Assembly (NCBI GenBank): GCA_037190485.1
Contig: JBBCJB010000010.1
Coordinates: 1 to 64,000, forward strand
Direction: 5' to 3'
Origin: Parapedobacter sp037190485
GTDB taxonomy: Bacteria; Bacteroidota; Bacteroidia; Sphingobacteriales; Sphingobacteriaceae
Length of the DNA stretch: 64,000 bases
Part shown: positions 1 through 7,346 of the stretch, piece by piece
How positions within the stretch are numbered: the first letter of the stretch is position 1
Layout of the letters: each line of letters begins with the position of its first letter
Program-made: the position numbers and the translations under genes
Notes under the pieces: generated by a model
The model's input: only the letters and a program-made list of their open reading frames with translations
Databases searched by the model: none
Told to the model about the DNA's origin: nothing

Positions 1-822
1 CCGTTCAACCACCTCCTTCATCCGGGCGACCTTGCCGATCAGGACCTCGAGTTCCTCCGCGGAGATGCGGTATTCCCGCTTGTACCGCGACTCCTTGTAA
101 CCTTGCTTCAGCAAATCGAAGAGGTACTTCTCGTTCGCATCGCCCGATGGTGTCAGGAACAATTCGTACAGGTCCTTCGAGAGGTATTTGGAATAGTTGC
201 GCAGGAAGGACAGGCTATGGGATTTGGGTTTGTAACCGGTATGGACCAACAATACCGCGTGGTAAAAGGCTTCGGTGGCTTGGTGTAAAAGGAATATCCC
301 TGCTTTAGGGCGGTTTTTCATTGCGAAGAACTCGGCACCCATCAGAAAATCTTCACCCCTCGGAAAATAATCCTCGTAGTACATCCGCGACCGCTCACGC
401 ACCTCCTCGGCCGTCAATGCCCTGGCTTCGGCAAAGGTGGCCTTGCCGGTATCGTACAAGACGATGCCGTCGCGGATGATCTCCGTGAAGAAGTACTGCC
501 CGATGCGCAGCCCCTGGTTGATGTAGTCGATGTCGTGCACCAGCACGCTCACCGCGTTGCGGTAATGCAGGCAGCGGTTGGTGATCTCGCTGGCGATGGC
601 CTCTTCGAGCTTGCCCGTGCCCGGCGGGACCACCACCAGGAAATCGTAGTCGCTGATGTAACTGTAGCGCACGCCGCCCGAAACGTAATGGTCTTCCACC
701 CAGTTGCCACGCGCATGGCTGCCGAAAAGGATGACCTTCTCGGGCCGCGCCACGTCCACGATGCGCTTCACGATCTCGGCGATCTCCCGCTGTTTCTCGT
801 CGGGCAAATGGGAAATGTTCAT
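1..822 (-). CDS. MNT nucleotidyltransferase fused to HEPN domain, partial (3' end outside window)
   Basis: The frame opens at an ATG (complement of 820-822) and stays open to base 1, giving 274 codons without a stop, so the C-terminus lies outside the window. Residues 1-110 look like a minimal nucleotidyltransferase: ILFGSHARG at 31-39 carries the GS of the family and DYD at 58-60 the metal-binding acidic pair. About 22 residues separate GS from DxD, more than the usual 10-15, with an insert containing DHYVSGGVRYSY. From about residue 145 the protein is helical and HEPN-like (LLHQATEAFYHAVLL). The two-domain design matches Bacteroidota nucleotidyltransferase/HEPN proteins; two-gene MNT/HEPN pairs act as toxin-antitoxin systems, but the role of the fused form is less clear. 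Its first 18 codons are duplicated at 2156-2224. The region directly upstream is the 3' end of the ATPase gene, so its ancestral promoter may have been displaced. Confidence 0.85.
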   Translation of the reverse strand, partial: MNISHLPDEKQREIAEIVKRIVDVARPEKVILFGSHARGNWVEDHYVSGGVRYSYISDYDFLVVVPPGTGKLEEAIASEITNRCLHYRNAVSVLVHDIDYINQGLRIGQYFFTEIIRDGIVLYDTGKATFAEARALTAEEVRERSRMYYEDYFPRGEDFLMGAEFFAMKNRPKAGIFLLHQATEAFYHAVLLVHTGYKPKSHSLSFLRNYSKYLSKDLYELFLTPSGDANEKYLFDLLKQGYKESRYKREYRISAEELEVLIGKVARMKEVVER

Positions 823-835
823 GGCGATAAAGATA
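767..835. repeat. 69-bp direct repeat, copy A (inside MNT-HEPN 5' end)
   Basis: Bases 767-821 are identical to 2156-2210, and the match continues with two mismatches to 835/2224. Copy A covers the start codon and first 18 codons of the nucleotidyltransferase plus 13 bases upstream. With copy B it brackets the ATPase gene. Confidence 0.9.
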
Positions 836-855
836 ATATATTCAGGCCTGTTTTT

Positions 856-2046
856 TCAGTATAGCCATCCAAAAAGCCATAGTGGGATTTTATGCTGATG
901 GCCCACTTCAATTTCATCTGCGGCTACAACTGATTTTTCCAGGTGTTTAATCTGCTTATTCGTCTTATTTTTTCCGCCCACTTCAAACGTGTAACCTTTA
1001 CTGGCAAAATCGCCTGCTTCCGTATAGGTAACCGGTGCTACACTGCTTAACTGGTTGATGAAAAAACTTTCCCTCATATTGCCGGCATTGCTGTGCTCAC
1101 TGGCTAAGGCATATTGCAGGTTAGGATGGTGAAGGTAAATTTTTTCCGGCTTCTGTAAGATCCCGATCCCTTTGGTATCGGGATACAGGCCACGGATGAT
1201 CCGCATGTCTTCCAGATACCGGATAAACTGGACCAGGCTGTTCCTGCTGATGCCTATGCGCTCACTTAATTTCGAGATATTGGGCTTGAAAGGGACAGAC
1301 TCTGCTATAATGTGCAGCAGCAGGCGTATTTTTTCGATGCTGCTATAGCTGATGTCATGAAAGGATGGAAGATCTACGGTGATGGCCAGTGAAATCGTTT
1401 CTGCCAGTTTTTGCGGATATAGTTTCTCACTTTCTAAAAAATAGGGATAATGCCCGTATTCCAGGTAGTTGCTGAAGTGCGGGATGGGCTTTAACTGCGA
1501 CGAGATATCAAGTGCGATAGCCGTGTGCCGATGGAGCAGGTCGTCAAAACTGATCTTTTTGAAGGTAAAATCATGGGCAACGTTCAGGTATTCCCTGAAT
1601 GATAGCCCATTGAGCTCATACATAACGGCCCTGCGGCTAAGATCGCCTTTTGCTTGGTTAAGGTGCATAATGGATGACCCCGTAAAGATAACCTGCAGGT
1701 CTGGGAGGTCGTCATAGATATTTTTCAGTTCCTGGGACCAATTCGGATAACGGTGTACTTCATCCAGTAAAAGATACCTACCCCCCTGAACCGCGAACTT
1801 TTCAGCCAGGTCAATGAGGGTATTGGCGGTGAAATACAGGCTATCCAGGCTGGTGTACAGGGTTTGCTGATCTGCCGGTAAATGTTGTTTTGCGTACTGG
1901 AGCATGAGGGTGGTTTTGCCCACCCCCCTGGCTCCTTTAATTCCGATTAGCCTCCCTGACCATACTATTTCTTCTGCTAGATACCGCTGGAAGCGTTCCG
2001 GGGCCCTGGCTATTTTAACATACGATTTTTCAAATAATTTATCCAT
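856..2046 (-). CDS. AAA-family ATPase with DUF4143-type C-terminal domain
   Basis: A 396-residue protein begins at MDKLFEK; a Shine-Dalgarno-like AGGGAG lies a few bases before this ATG, so I prefer it to an upstream in-frame ATG at 2067. Walker A is GARGVGKTT (residues 38-46), Walker B is YLLLDE (91-96) followed by HRYPNW, and a sensor-like FTGSS follows. The second half resembles DUF4143, with a winged-helix-like middle (KLSERIGISRNSLVQFIRYL) and a C-terminal FEVGGKNK that fits a PD-(D/E)xK-like nuclease fold. Members of this family are widespread in Bacteroidota and archaea, and their function is unclear. The gene sits between two copies of the 69-bp repeat, and with its flanks it looks like a discrete insertion in the same orientation as the nucleotidyltransferase. 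Confidence 0.88.
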   Translation of the reverse strand: MDKLFEKSYVKIARAPERFQRYLAEEIVWSGRLIGIKGARGVGKTTLMLQYAKQHLPADQQTLYTSLDSLYFTANTLIDLAEKFAVQGGRYLLLDEVHRYPNWSQELKNIYDDLPDLQVIFTGSSIMHLNQAKGDLSRRAVMYELNGLSFREYLNVAHDFTFKKISFDDLLHRHTAIALDISSQLKPIPHFSNYLEYGHYPYFLESEKLYPQKLAETISLAITVDLPSFHDISYSSIEKIRLLLHIIAESVPFKPNISKLSERIGISRNSLVQFIRYLEDMRIIRGLYPDTKGIGILQKPEKIYLHHPNLQYALASEHSNAGNMRESFFINQLSSVAPVTYTEAGDFASKGYTFEVGGKNKTNKQIKHLEKSVVAADEIEVGHQHKIPLWLFGWLY

Positions 2047-2118
2047 ATTGCTCCCTGCAAATAGCAAAAATAAACATTTTTGTTGTTTTCAAACAACAAT
2101 TATACAAAATACTGTTGA

Positions 2119-2211
2119 TTACAAAAAGCAGAAGGCATTCCAGGACTGTCTGCCATTCACGATCTCGGCGATCTCCCGCTGTTTCTCGTCGGGCAAATGG
2201 GAAATGTTCAG
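2119..2211 (-). pseudogene. Remnant of the 5' end of an MNT-HEPN gene
   Basis: Read on the minus strand from 2211, the sequence encodes NISHLPDEKQREIAEIV exactly as the intact gene does, but the start codon is CTG instead of ATG. Identity stops after codon 18 (base 2156), and the frame closes at a TAA (2119-2121) after unrelated codons. This is a dead 5' fragment left beside the ATPase gene. Confidence 0.7.
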
Positions 2212-2224
2212 GACGATAAAGATA
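2156..2224. repeat. 69-bp direct repeat, copy B
   Basis: Partner of 767-835. Two mismatches lie just upstream of, and in, the start codon. The spacing between copies is 1,389 bp, and the unit consists of the ATPase gene plus one repeat copy. Confidence 0.9.
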
Positions 2225-2284
2225 CCGAATTCTTTCGGTTATCACCGGATAGTCTTGCATTCACCGGTGCCTTGACGCTGGAAC

Positions 2285-2497
2285 ATGCACCTTGGCGCCA
2301 TGAAGAAACCGAAAAGGCTCATCATCCAGCCCCACGACGTCTGTGTCATCATGGGCAAGAGCAAGCGCCAGGCACAGCGCCTGCTCCAGACCATTCGCGA
2401 CGCCCTCGGCAAGGCCCCGCACCAACCCGTATCCGTCAAGGAATTCGCCGAATACATGGCCCTGGATTTGGAAGACGTGGAGGGGGTGGTGGGATGA
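2285..2497 (+). CDS. Small HTH-like protein
   Basis: A 70-residue protein; an internal ATG at 2300 (MKKPKRLI) is an equally good start. The pattern PHDVCVIMGKSKRQAQRLL, followed by PVSVKEFAEYMALDLEDV, resembles a family of short Bacteroidota proteins with two helix-turn-helix-like segments that commonly appear in accessory regions. I do not know a function. Its stop lies immediately before the antitoxin-like gene, consistent with co-transcription. Confidence 0.6.
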   Translation: MHLGAMKKPKRLIIQPHDVCVIMGKSKRQAQRLLQTIRDALGKAPHQPVSVKEFAEYMALDLEDVEGVVG

Positions 2498-2501
2498 GGA
2501 T

Positions 2502-2699
2502 ATTGTCCAACCACAGAATAGGGAACAGCTTCAGGCGGTGGAATCTGTATTGAAGTTGCTTAAGGTCAATTTTATCGTGGACGAAGAAGAGGCTTTGCCC
2601 GAATACGTGGTGAGCGGTGTTAAGGAATCATTGGCAGAGGCAAAAGCCGGAGCGTTAACCCAATTCACAACTATTCGTGAAATGCTTGATTTGGAATGA
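2502..2699 (+). CDS. RelB-like antitoxin, start codon unclear
   Basis: The frame reads IVQPQNREQLQAVESVLK, then EYVVSGVKESLAEAKAG, and ends FTTIREMLDLE. This is the composition of the short helical antitoxins that precede RelE/ParE toxins in Bacteroidota. It overlaps the toxin start by the ATGA at 2696-2699, the usual arrangement. No ATG, GTG or TTG lies in this frame near the expected N-terminus; the first plausible codon is ATT at 2502, preceded by a purine-rich GGATGAGGAT. The nearest in-frame ATG is 2343, deep inside the HTH-like gene. Either a rare ATT start is used or the start was lost by mutation. Confidence 0.6.
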   Translation: MVQPQNREQLQAVESVLKLLKVNFIVDEEEALPEYVVSGVKESLAEAKAGALTQFTTIREMLDLE

Positions 2700-2944
2700 G
2701 CCTAGAAATCCACTATACGCCTAAAGCCAAAAAATCACTCAAATTCCTATATGCGTTTATTGCCGATAAATTCGGAAAAAGGCATGCGAACAAGTTCCTT
2801 AAAAATGCAGAAGAAACCATACTTCTCCTGAGGGAGCAACCCTACTTATTCAAGAAAAGTGAATTCGGGGAACACATCAGACTAGGCTTGATTGCGAGGT
2901 ATACCTCAACACTCCCCAATAGACCGCCTGCCTGCCGCGCCTGA
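2696..2944 (+). pseudogene. RelE/ParE-family toxin, C-terminus replaced
   Basis: MSLEIHYTPKAKKSLKFLYAF and the following helical segment to EFGEHIRLGLI (about residue 66) match the first two thirds of RelE/ParE-fold toxins, which are normally 95-105 residues. After that the frame runs into unrelated sequence and ends at residue 82. The expected last beta strands, which carry catalytic or target-contacting residues, are absent. The break coincides with a 12-bp palindrome (2896-2907), beyond which the opposite strand encodes the start of a different gene. The toxin is probably inactive. Confidence 0.65.
2896..2907. repeat. 12-bp perfect palindrome at a recombination junction
   Basis: GAGGTATACCTC is its own reverse complement. 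It sits where toxin-like sequence ends and the minus-strand gene fragment begins. Confidence 0.6.
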
Positions 2945-3021
2945 TACCCGTCCTTGTTTTTGTAGAAGGTCAGATCCCCGATCCTTCCTTTCAATTTGAT
3001 GATACTTTTCTGTTCCGCCAT
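2905..3021 (-). pseudogene. 5' fragment of a conserved Bacteroidota gene
   Basis: From the ATG at 3021 the minus strand encodes MAEQKSIIKLKGRIGDLTFY and then KNKDGYQARQAGG. This resembles the N-terminus of a roughly 200-residue family often seen beside phage or mobile genes in this phylum. After about 35 residues the similarity ends at the toxin junction, so only the beginning survives. Confidence 0.5.
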
Positions 3022-3382
3022 GATCTGGTGATTTGAACAACGGAACAAAAGTCAGGACAATCGGCAAGAGCGATGTCGCATAGGGCACGTTATGGCGTAA
3101 TTGTCGCAACATGACGCAATTGTCTTGTCGATGCACTTCGCGGATTCGCCGTTTGCAGGTTCACCCACGCACACGCCCAAAAACCTATCATTCACCCATG
3201 GCCCATCCCTATGATATCCCATGCATAGCCTATGCATCGTCGATACAATGCCGTCAAAACGCCCAAAACACGGCGTTTCATCGGGAACCTATTGGGAAAG
3301 CATAGGGAAAGACGGGGAAAAACCAATGTTGACCACCATGCGTGATGACCTTTTGCGACCGTGCACGATATACCCTAAAAAC
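3022..3382. other. 361-bp stretch without a recognisable gene
   Basis: Short overlapping frames here have no family character. The only clear structure is the palindrome at 3221-3237 and repeated CATGG/CATAGG/CCCAT words around it. A promoter for the lipoprotein gene at 3383 should lie at its right end, but no convincing TAnnTTTG is present. Confidence 0.5.
3221..3237. repeat. 17-bp palindrome, 8-bp arms
   Basis: ATGCATAG-c-CTATGCAT is a perfect inverted repeat around one base, about 145 bp upstream of the lipoprotein gene. It could be an operator, a degenerate recombination site or chance. Confidence 0.5.
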
Positions 3383-3766
3383 ATGATGAAGAATCGATTG
3401 ATGCTGGTATTGCTGGTAGCGACGACATGCACGGCCTTGTCCTGCAAAAAGAATGAAAACGTATCGGGATTCACGGGAGCCTGGGGAGGCGCGTATGGCG
3501 GGGATGACTATGGGATGTGGCGTTTCAAGGTCGGCAGCGACGGCAAGGTCTCCGGTTCCGGTAATTCACTGTGGGTAAGCACCCTCGAATTCACCTTGGA
3601 AGGCCGCGTGAGCGACGACGGGCAATTCAGGGCCACCACCGGCGGCAGCGACATCAAGTGGGAATTCACCGGTACCTTCACGCGCGACGGGCATGTCGAG
3701 GGCACTTGGAAGAGCACATCGGGCAGCCCGGCGATGGAAGGGATGTTCTCCGGCAATCGGGATTAG
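3383..3766 (+). CDS. Small secreted lipoprotein, unknown function
   Basis: Starting at the double ATG (3383/3386) gives about 127 residues. The N-terminus (MMKNRLMLVLLVATTCTALSC) is a lipoprotein signal with the acceptor cysteine in ALSC, so the mature protein is membrane-anchored. The rest is rich in Gly, Ser and Thr with alternating beta-strand character (WRFKVGSDGKVSGSG, LEFTLEGRVSDDGQF, WEFTGTFTRDGHVEGTW), as in small beta-barrel or lipocalin-like domains that describe added versus control material. I recognise no named family. A longer upstream reading to 3221 lacks signal-peptide logic. Confidence 0.7.
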   Translation: MMKNRLMLVLLVATTCTALSCKKNENVSGFTGAWGGAYGGDDYGMWRFKVGSDGKVSGSGNSLWVSTLEFTLEGRVSDDGQFRATTGGSDIKWEFTGTFTRDGHVEGTWKSTSGSPAMEGMFSGNRD

Positions 3767-3870
3767 CAGCGCCGGGTCGATTGGACGGTACCGCCAAGTC
3801 CCTTTGCTGCGAGGTTGGACGTGCGACATTTTTTTTTAAGTTTGTACTGAAATCGTACAATCGTTAAAGA

Positions 3871-4611
3871 ATGAAGAAGCAGTTTATGTTCGTATTGATG
3901 CTTGCGGTCGGATTGGGTACCGCCGCGCAAGCACAGCCTTCGCCATCGGCACCTGCCGGGTTCACCACCATTTTCAACGGGAAGGATCTACAGGGTTGGC
4001 GCGGCCGGCCGGGCGGTGGTGGCGTGTTCAGCCCGTATGTCGAAGCGCGTTTCACCGCCGAGGAACGTGCCAAGGCCCAGCAGGAGTGGAACGAGGATCG
4101 CGACAAGCATTGGTCTGTCAAGGATGGCATCCTGGTTTCCGATGGCCATGGCGTGCACCTGGCGACCGACCGCCCCTACGCCGATTTCGAATTCTTGGTC
4201 GAATACCGATTCATGGGGCCCAATGGCGATTCGGGCATCTACTTGCGCAGCTACCCGCAGGTACAGCTTTGGGACGTGGACAACGTGGAAGCCCACAAAC
4301 ACGGCAGCGACAAGGGATCCGGTGGCTTGTGGAACAACAATGACGACAACCCGGGCAAATGGCCGCTGGTGAAGGCCGACAAACCGCACGGCCAGTGGAA
4401 TAGCCTGAAGGTCAAAATGGTCGATCAGCGCGTCTGGGTCGAACTGAACGGCAAGGTCACCGTGGATGGCCAGATCCTGAACAACTTCTTCGACCGTAGC
4501 CTCCCCTTATTGCCCAGTGGGGCGATCGAGTTGCAGACGCATGGCACGGAAACGCAATTCAGGAATATCTTCATCCGCGAAATCGGACAAGAGGAAGCGA
4601 AGCGGCACTAA
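3871..4611 (+). CDS. Secreted DUF1080 protein (3-keto-disaccharide hydrolase family)
   Basis: A 246-residue protein with a signal peptide ending TAAQAQ (about residue 22). The mature part opens with the DUF1080 signature GFTTIFNGKDLQGW and continues through FEFLVEYRF, GDSGIYLRSYPQVQLWD, a Pro/Asp-rich WNNNDDNPGKWPLVKADKP and the closing GAIELQTHGTETQFRNIFIREI. DUF1080 adopts a concanavalin-like fold. Characterised members cleave 3-keto-glycosides in a route in which sugars are first oxidised at C3. Oxidoreductase, ThuA and isomerase genes elsewhere in the window would fit such chemistry, but substrate is not deducible here. It ends 6 bp from the convergent HerA-like gene. Confidence 0.88.
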   Translation: MKKQFMFVLMLAVGLGTAAQAQPSPSAPAGFTTIFNGKDLQGWRGRPGGGGVFSPYVEARFTAEERAKAQQEWNEDRDKHWSVKDGILVSDGHGVHLATDRPYADFEFLVEYRFMGPNGDSGIYLRSYPQVQLWDVDNVEAHKHGSDKGSGGLWNNNDDNPGKWPLVKADKPHGQWNSLKVKMVDQRVWVELNGKVTVDGQILNNFFDRSLPLLPSGAIELQTHGTETQFRNIFIREIGQEEAKRH

Positions 4612-4617
4612 AGCCGC

Positions 4618-6165
4618 CTAGCGCTTCTTCTTGAGCATCATCCCGAGCAAGCCATTGGCGAGCCGGGCCAGCAGCTTCGTGCCTTCACGGGCTAACGTCG
4701 TGGTGGCGGCCTTTTGGGCCGCCTCCAACGGCGTCTGCCGGGTGCTTCGCCGGCCTGCCGATTTCTTGGCGGTCTGTTTCGATTCGGCTTCACGGGTTTC
4801 CTGGGCTTCGTGGACCTTCAGCTTCTCGTCCAGGATCTCGGCGGCGCTCCGCCGATCGACGGCCTGATGGTATTTCGCGTACAACGGCGAGGCCTTGACC
4901 AATTGATCGTACGTCTGCCTGTCTACCGGCCCCATCACCGCGCGCGGCGGGATCAAGTGCGTGGCCACCACCTCGGTGGGGATGCCTTTGTCGTTGAGCA
5001 CGGTGATGAGCGCCTGCCCGGTACCTAAGGCGGTGAGCACGCGGTCGATCTCGTAGAAATCCGACCGCGGATAGGTCTTGACGGTCTTGCGCAGCGCTTC
5101 GGCATCGTTGGGCGTAAAGGCCCGCAACGCGTGCTGTACGCGGTTGCCCAGTTGGCCCAACACGCTATCGGGGATGTCGGTCGCGGCCTGCGTACAGAAG
5201 AACACCCCCACCCCCTTGGAGCGGATGAGCCGGACGATCTGTTCCACCTGCGTGAGGAACGCCTTGGGCGCATCCTTGAACAGCAGGTGCGCCTCCTCGA
5301 AGAAGAACACCAGCTTGGGTTTATCCAGGTCGCCCACTTCGGGCAGGGTCTTGAAGAGCTGGGCCAGCAGGCTCAACAGGAAGGTCGAGAACAGGATCGG
5401 CTGATCCTGGATGTCGGAGATATTCAGCAGGCTGATCACCCCCTTGCCGTCCACCTTTTCGAACAGATCGTTGGTATCGAATTCCTTTTCTCCGAAAATA
5501 TCCGATACGCCCTGCTGCTCGAGCGCCACCAGCTTGCGCAGGATGGTACCCGAAGTGGCCCCGCTGATGCGGCCGTAGCTATCCTTGATCTCGGCCGCCC
5601 CCGGCCCATCGGTGAGGTAGGTGAGCAGTTTTTTCAGGTCGGCGAAGCCGACGATGGGCAATCCGTGGTCTTCCGCATACTTGAACACGGCGGCCAGCAC
5701 GCCCGTCTGCGTGTCGTTGAGTTCGAGTATCCGCCCCAGCATCACCGGGCCGAAATCTTCGACCGTGAGCCGCATGGGATTGCCGACGTTGCCCGAGAGC
5801 GAGAACAGCTCCACCGGGAAGCCCGATGGCACGAACGGCCACTGCAACACCTCGCCACGCTCCACCAGCGCCGGATTGGACGCCCCGGCTTGGTGCAGGC
5901 CCGAAAGGTCCCCCTTCACGTCCAATAGGAACACCGGTACCCCGGCATCCGACAGCTGTTCGGCGATCAGTTGCAGCGTGCGCGTTTTACCGGTACCCGT
6001 CGCGCCCGCGATGAGGCCGTGGCGGTTCATCATCTTCAGCGGCAGGTTTACCTGGGCCGGCGCCACCACCTGGCCGTCGAGCAACCCCGCGCCCAGGAAG
6101 ATAAATGCCCCCTTCGGGCTGTACGAAGCGGTTACTTTCTCGATAAATTTAGCTTGGTCTCCCAT
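4618..6165 (-). CDS. HerA-like ATPase, DUF853 family
   Basis: A 515-residue cytoplasmic ATPase. Walker A is GATGTGKT (54-61), and a hydrophobic Walker B strand ending FFFEEAHLLF lies near residue 290. FFCTQAATDIPDSVLGQLGNRVQHALRAFTP-like sequence follows the usual motor core. The Lys/Arg/Ala-rich tail (QTAKKSAGRRSTRQT) and final KKKR are typical of DUF853 proteins. These are hexameric FtsK/HerA-fold translocases with no settled role, although some HerA proteins act with nucleases in repair or anti-phage defence; no nuclease partner is adjacent. The ATG has AAAGGA about 9 bases upstream. It follows the GH43 gene by only 18 bp but is probably not functionally linked to the PUL. Confidence 0.9.
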   Translation of the reverse strand: MGDQAKFIEKVTASYSPKGAFIFLGAGLLDGQVVAPAQVNLPLKMMNRHGLIAGATGTGKTRTLQLIAEQLSDAGVPVFLLDVKGDLSGLHQAGASNPALVERGEVLQWPFVPSGFPVELFSLSGNVGNPMRLTVEDFGPVMLGRILELNDTQTGVLAAVFKYAEDHGLPIVGFADLKKLLTYLTDGPGAAEIKDSYGRISGATSGTILRKLVALEQQGVSDIFGEKEFDTNDLFEKVDGKGVISLLNISDIQDQPILFSTFLLSLLAQLFKTLPEVGDLDKPKLVFFFEEAHLLFKDAPKAFLTQVEQIVRLIRSKGVGVFFCTQAATDIPDSVLGQLGNRVQHALRAFTPNDAEALRKTVKTYPRSDFYEIDRVLTALGTGQALITVLNDKGIPTEVVATHLIPPRAVMGPVDRQTYDQLVKASPLYAKYHQAVDRRSAAEILDEKLKVHEAQETREAESKQTAKKSAGRRSTRQTPLEAAQKAATTTLAREGTKLLARLANGLLGMMLKKKR

Positions 6166-6183
6166 AACGCGTGTCCTTTATGC

Positions 6184-7296
6184 TCAGTATTCCGTGGTCG
6201 GCCCGTTCACCGTGAGCACGCCGTCGTTTCCGATGGCCATCTCATCGATGAACACCACGCGCTCCGCGCCGGTCTTTTCCGTACGGCCGTGGTATACGCA
6301 CAGCATCCGCCCATCGGGCAGGAACACCACGCTATTATGCCCGGTACCGCTTACCTGGCCGCCTTTGCCCGTATTCTTTTCGAGCACGGGGTTATTCGAC
6401 GCCTTCACGTAAGGGCCAAGCGGATGCTCAGCGGTGGCATACCCCACCGCATAGTTCTCGCCGGCGAAATGGTTGGCCGAATACATCATGTAATACGTGT
6501 CGCCGTGCTTGAACGTGAATGAACCTTCCGTCCAGCGGCGGTTCACCTCCTTGCTCGTCACCGAACGGCTCTCCCACTCGGCCTGTTTGTCGCCCATCGT
6601 CACCGGGGGGCGCAGCAACAACACCGGCTCGCCGATCACGCCCGAAAAATCGGGTTTCATTTCCACGCCGTACACCCAGCTTTCCTCGATTTCGTCAAAC
6701 CAGCCTTTCTGGCGTGCCCAGTTGGCCACTTCGCTCTCCACGGGGTTCTTGTAACAGCAGCGCGAATAATAGAGGAACGTGCGGCCATCCTCGGTAAAAT
6801 GGACGTTCGCGTCGATGATCGGATAGCCGGGATCGAACACCGGCCGATCCCGTATATCGATGAATGGCCCGGTGGGCTTGTCGGCCACGGCCACGCCGAT
6901 GCGGAAATTCTCCAATTCGTCGGTGGGGTTCTCTTTCCATTGCGCGCTGTAGAAGAGGTAATACTTCCCGTCGCGCACGTACATTTCCGGTGCCCAATAG
7001 GCCCCGCCCCATGCAGCGGTCGAATCGCTCCAGCCGTTGACGTTGCCAGCGTGATACACCTGCCCTTCGTCCTTCCAGTGCAGCAGGTCGGTCGAGGAAT
7101 AGGCGGCGAAGCCGTTCTTGGCACCCCCTCCGGTGCCATACATGTAGTATTGCCGAGACGCATCATCATAGATCACGTAGGGATCGCCGAACGCCACGGG
7201 TAACGGATTCGCGAACGAAGTGCCTACCTGCTGCGCGGTCGCGCCCGCCATGCCAACAACCAATCCCAAGGCGCCTAGCCAACCTGTCTTTCTCAT
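6184..7296 (-). CDS. Glycoside hydrolase family 43 (arabinofuranosidase/xylosidase type)
   Basis: Translation from MRKTGWLG gives 370 residues with a signal peptide ending near AGATAQ; an upstream in-frame ATG at 7350 would precede the signal with charged residues and is unlikely. The five-bladed propeller catalytic triad of GH43 is visible: general base Asp38 in AFGDPYVI, pKa-modulating Asp162 in IIDANVHF, and general acid Glu257 in RWTEGSFTF. WAPEMYV (101-107) is a further family hallmark. The likely substrate is alpha-L-arabinofuranosyl or beta-D-xylosyl groups. It is the last gene of the sulfatase PUL, 51 bp after the esterase-like gene. Confidence 0.9.
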   Translation of the reverse strand: MRKTGWLGALGLVVGMAGATAQQVGTSFANPLPVAFGDPYVIYDDASRQYYMYGTGGGAKNGFAAYSSTDLLHWKDEGQVYHAGNVNGWSDSTAAWGGAYWAPEMYVRDGKYYLFYSAQWKENPTDELENFRIGVAVADKPTGPFIDIRDRPVFDPGYPIIDANVHFTEDGRTFLYYSRCCYKNPVESEVANWARQKGWFDEIEESWVYGVEMKPDFSGVIGEPVLLLRPPVTMGDKQAEWESRSVTSKEVNRRWTEGSFTFKHGDTYYMMYSANHFAGENYAVGYATAEHPLGPYVKASNNPVLEKNTGKGGQVSGTGHNSVVFLPDGRMLCVYHGRTEKTGAERVVFIDEMAIGNDGVLTVNGPTTEY

Positions 7297-7346
7297 CGTT
7301 TCCGGTTTGTTTTTACGTTTTATGTATTCGTGATAGTTTAACAAGC

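Noticed and set aside
3841..3870. TTTG and TACAATCG as a promoter of the DUF1080 gene
   Set aside because: Spacing is only about 10 bases and the -7 match is 6 of 8, so this is not a credible promoter.
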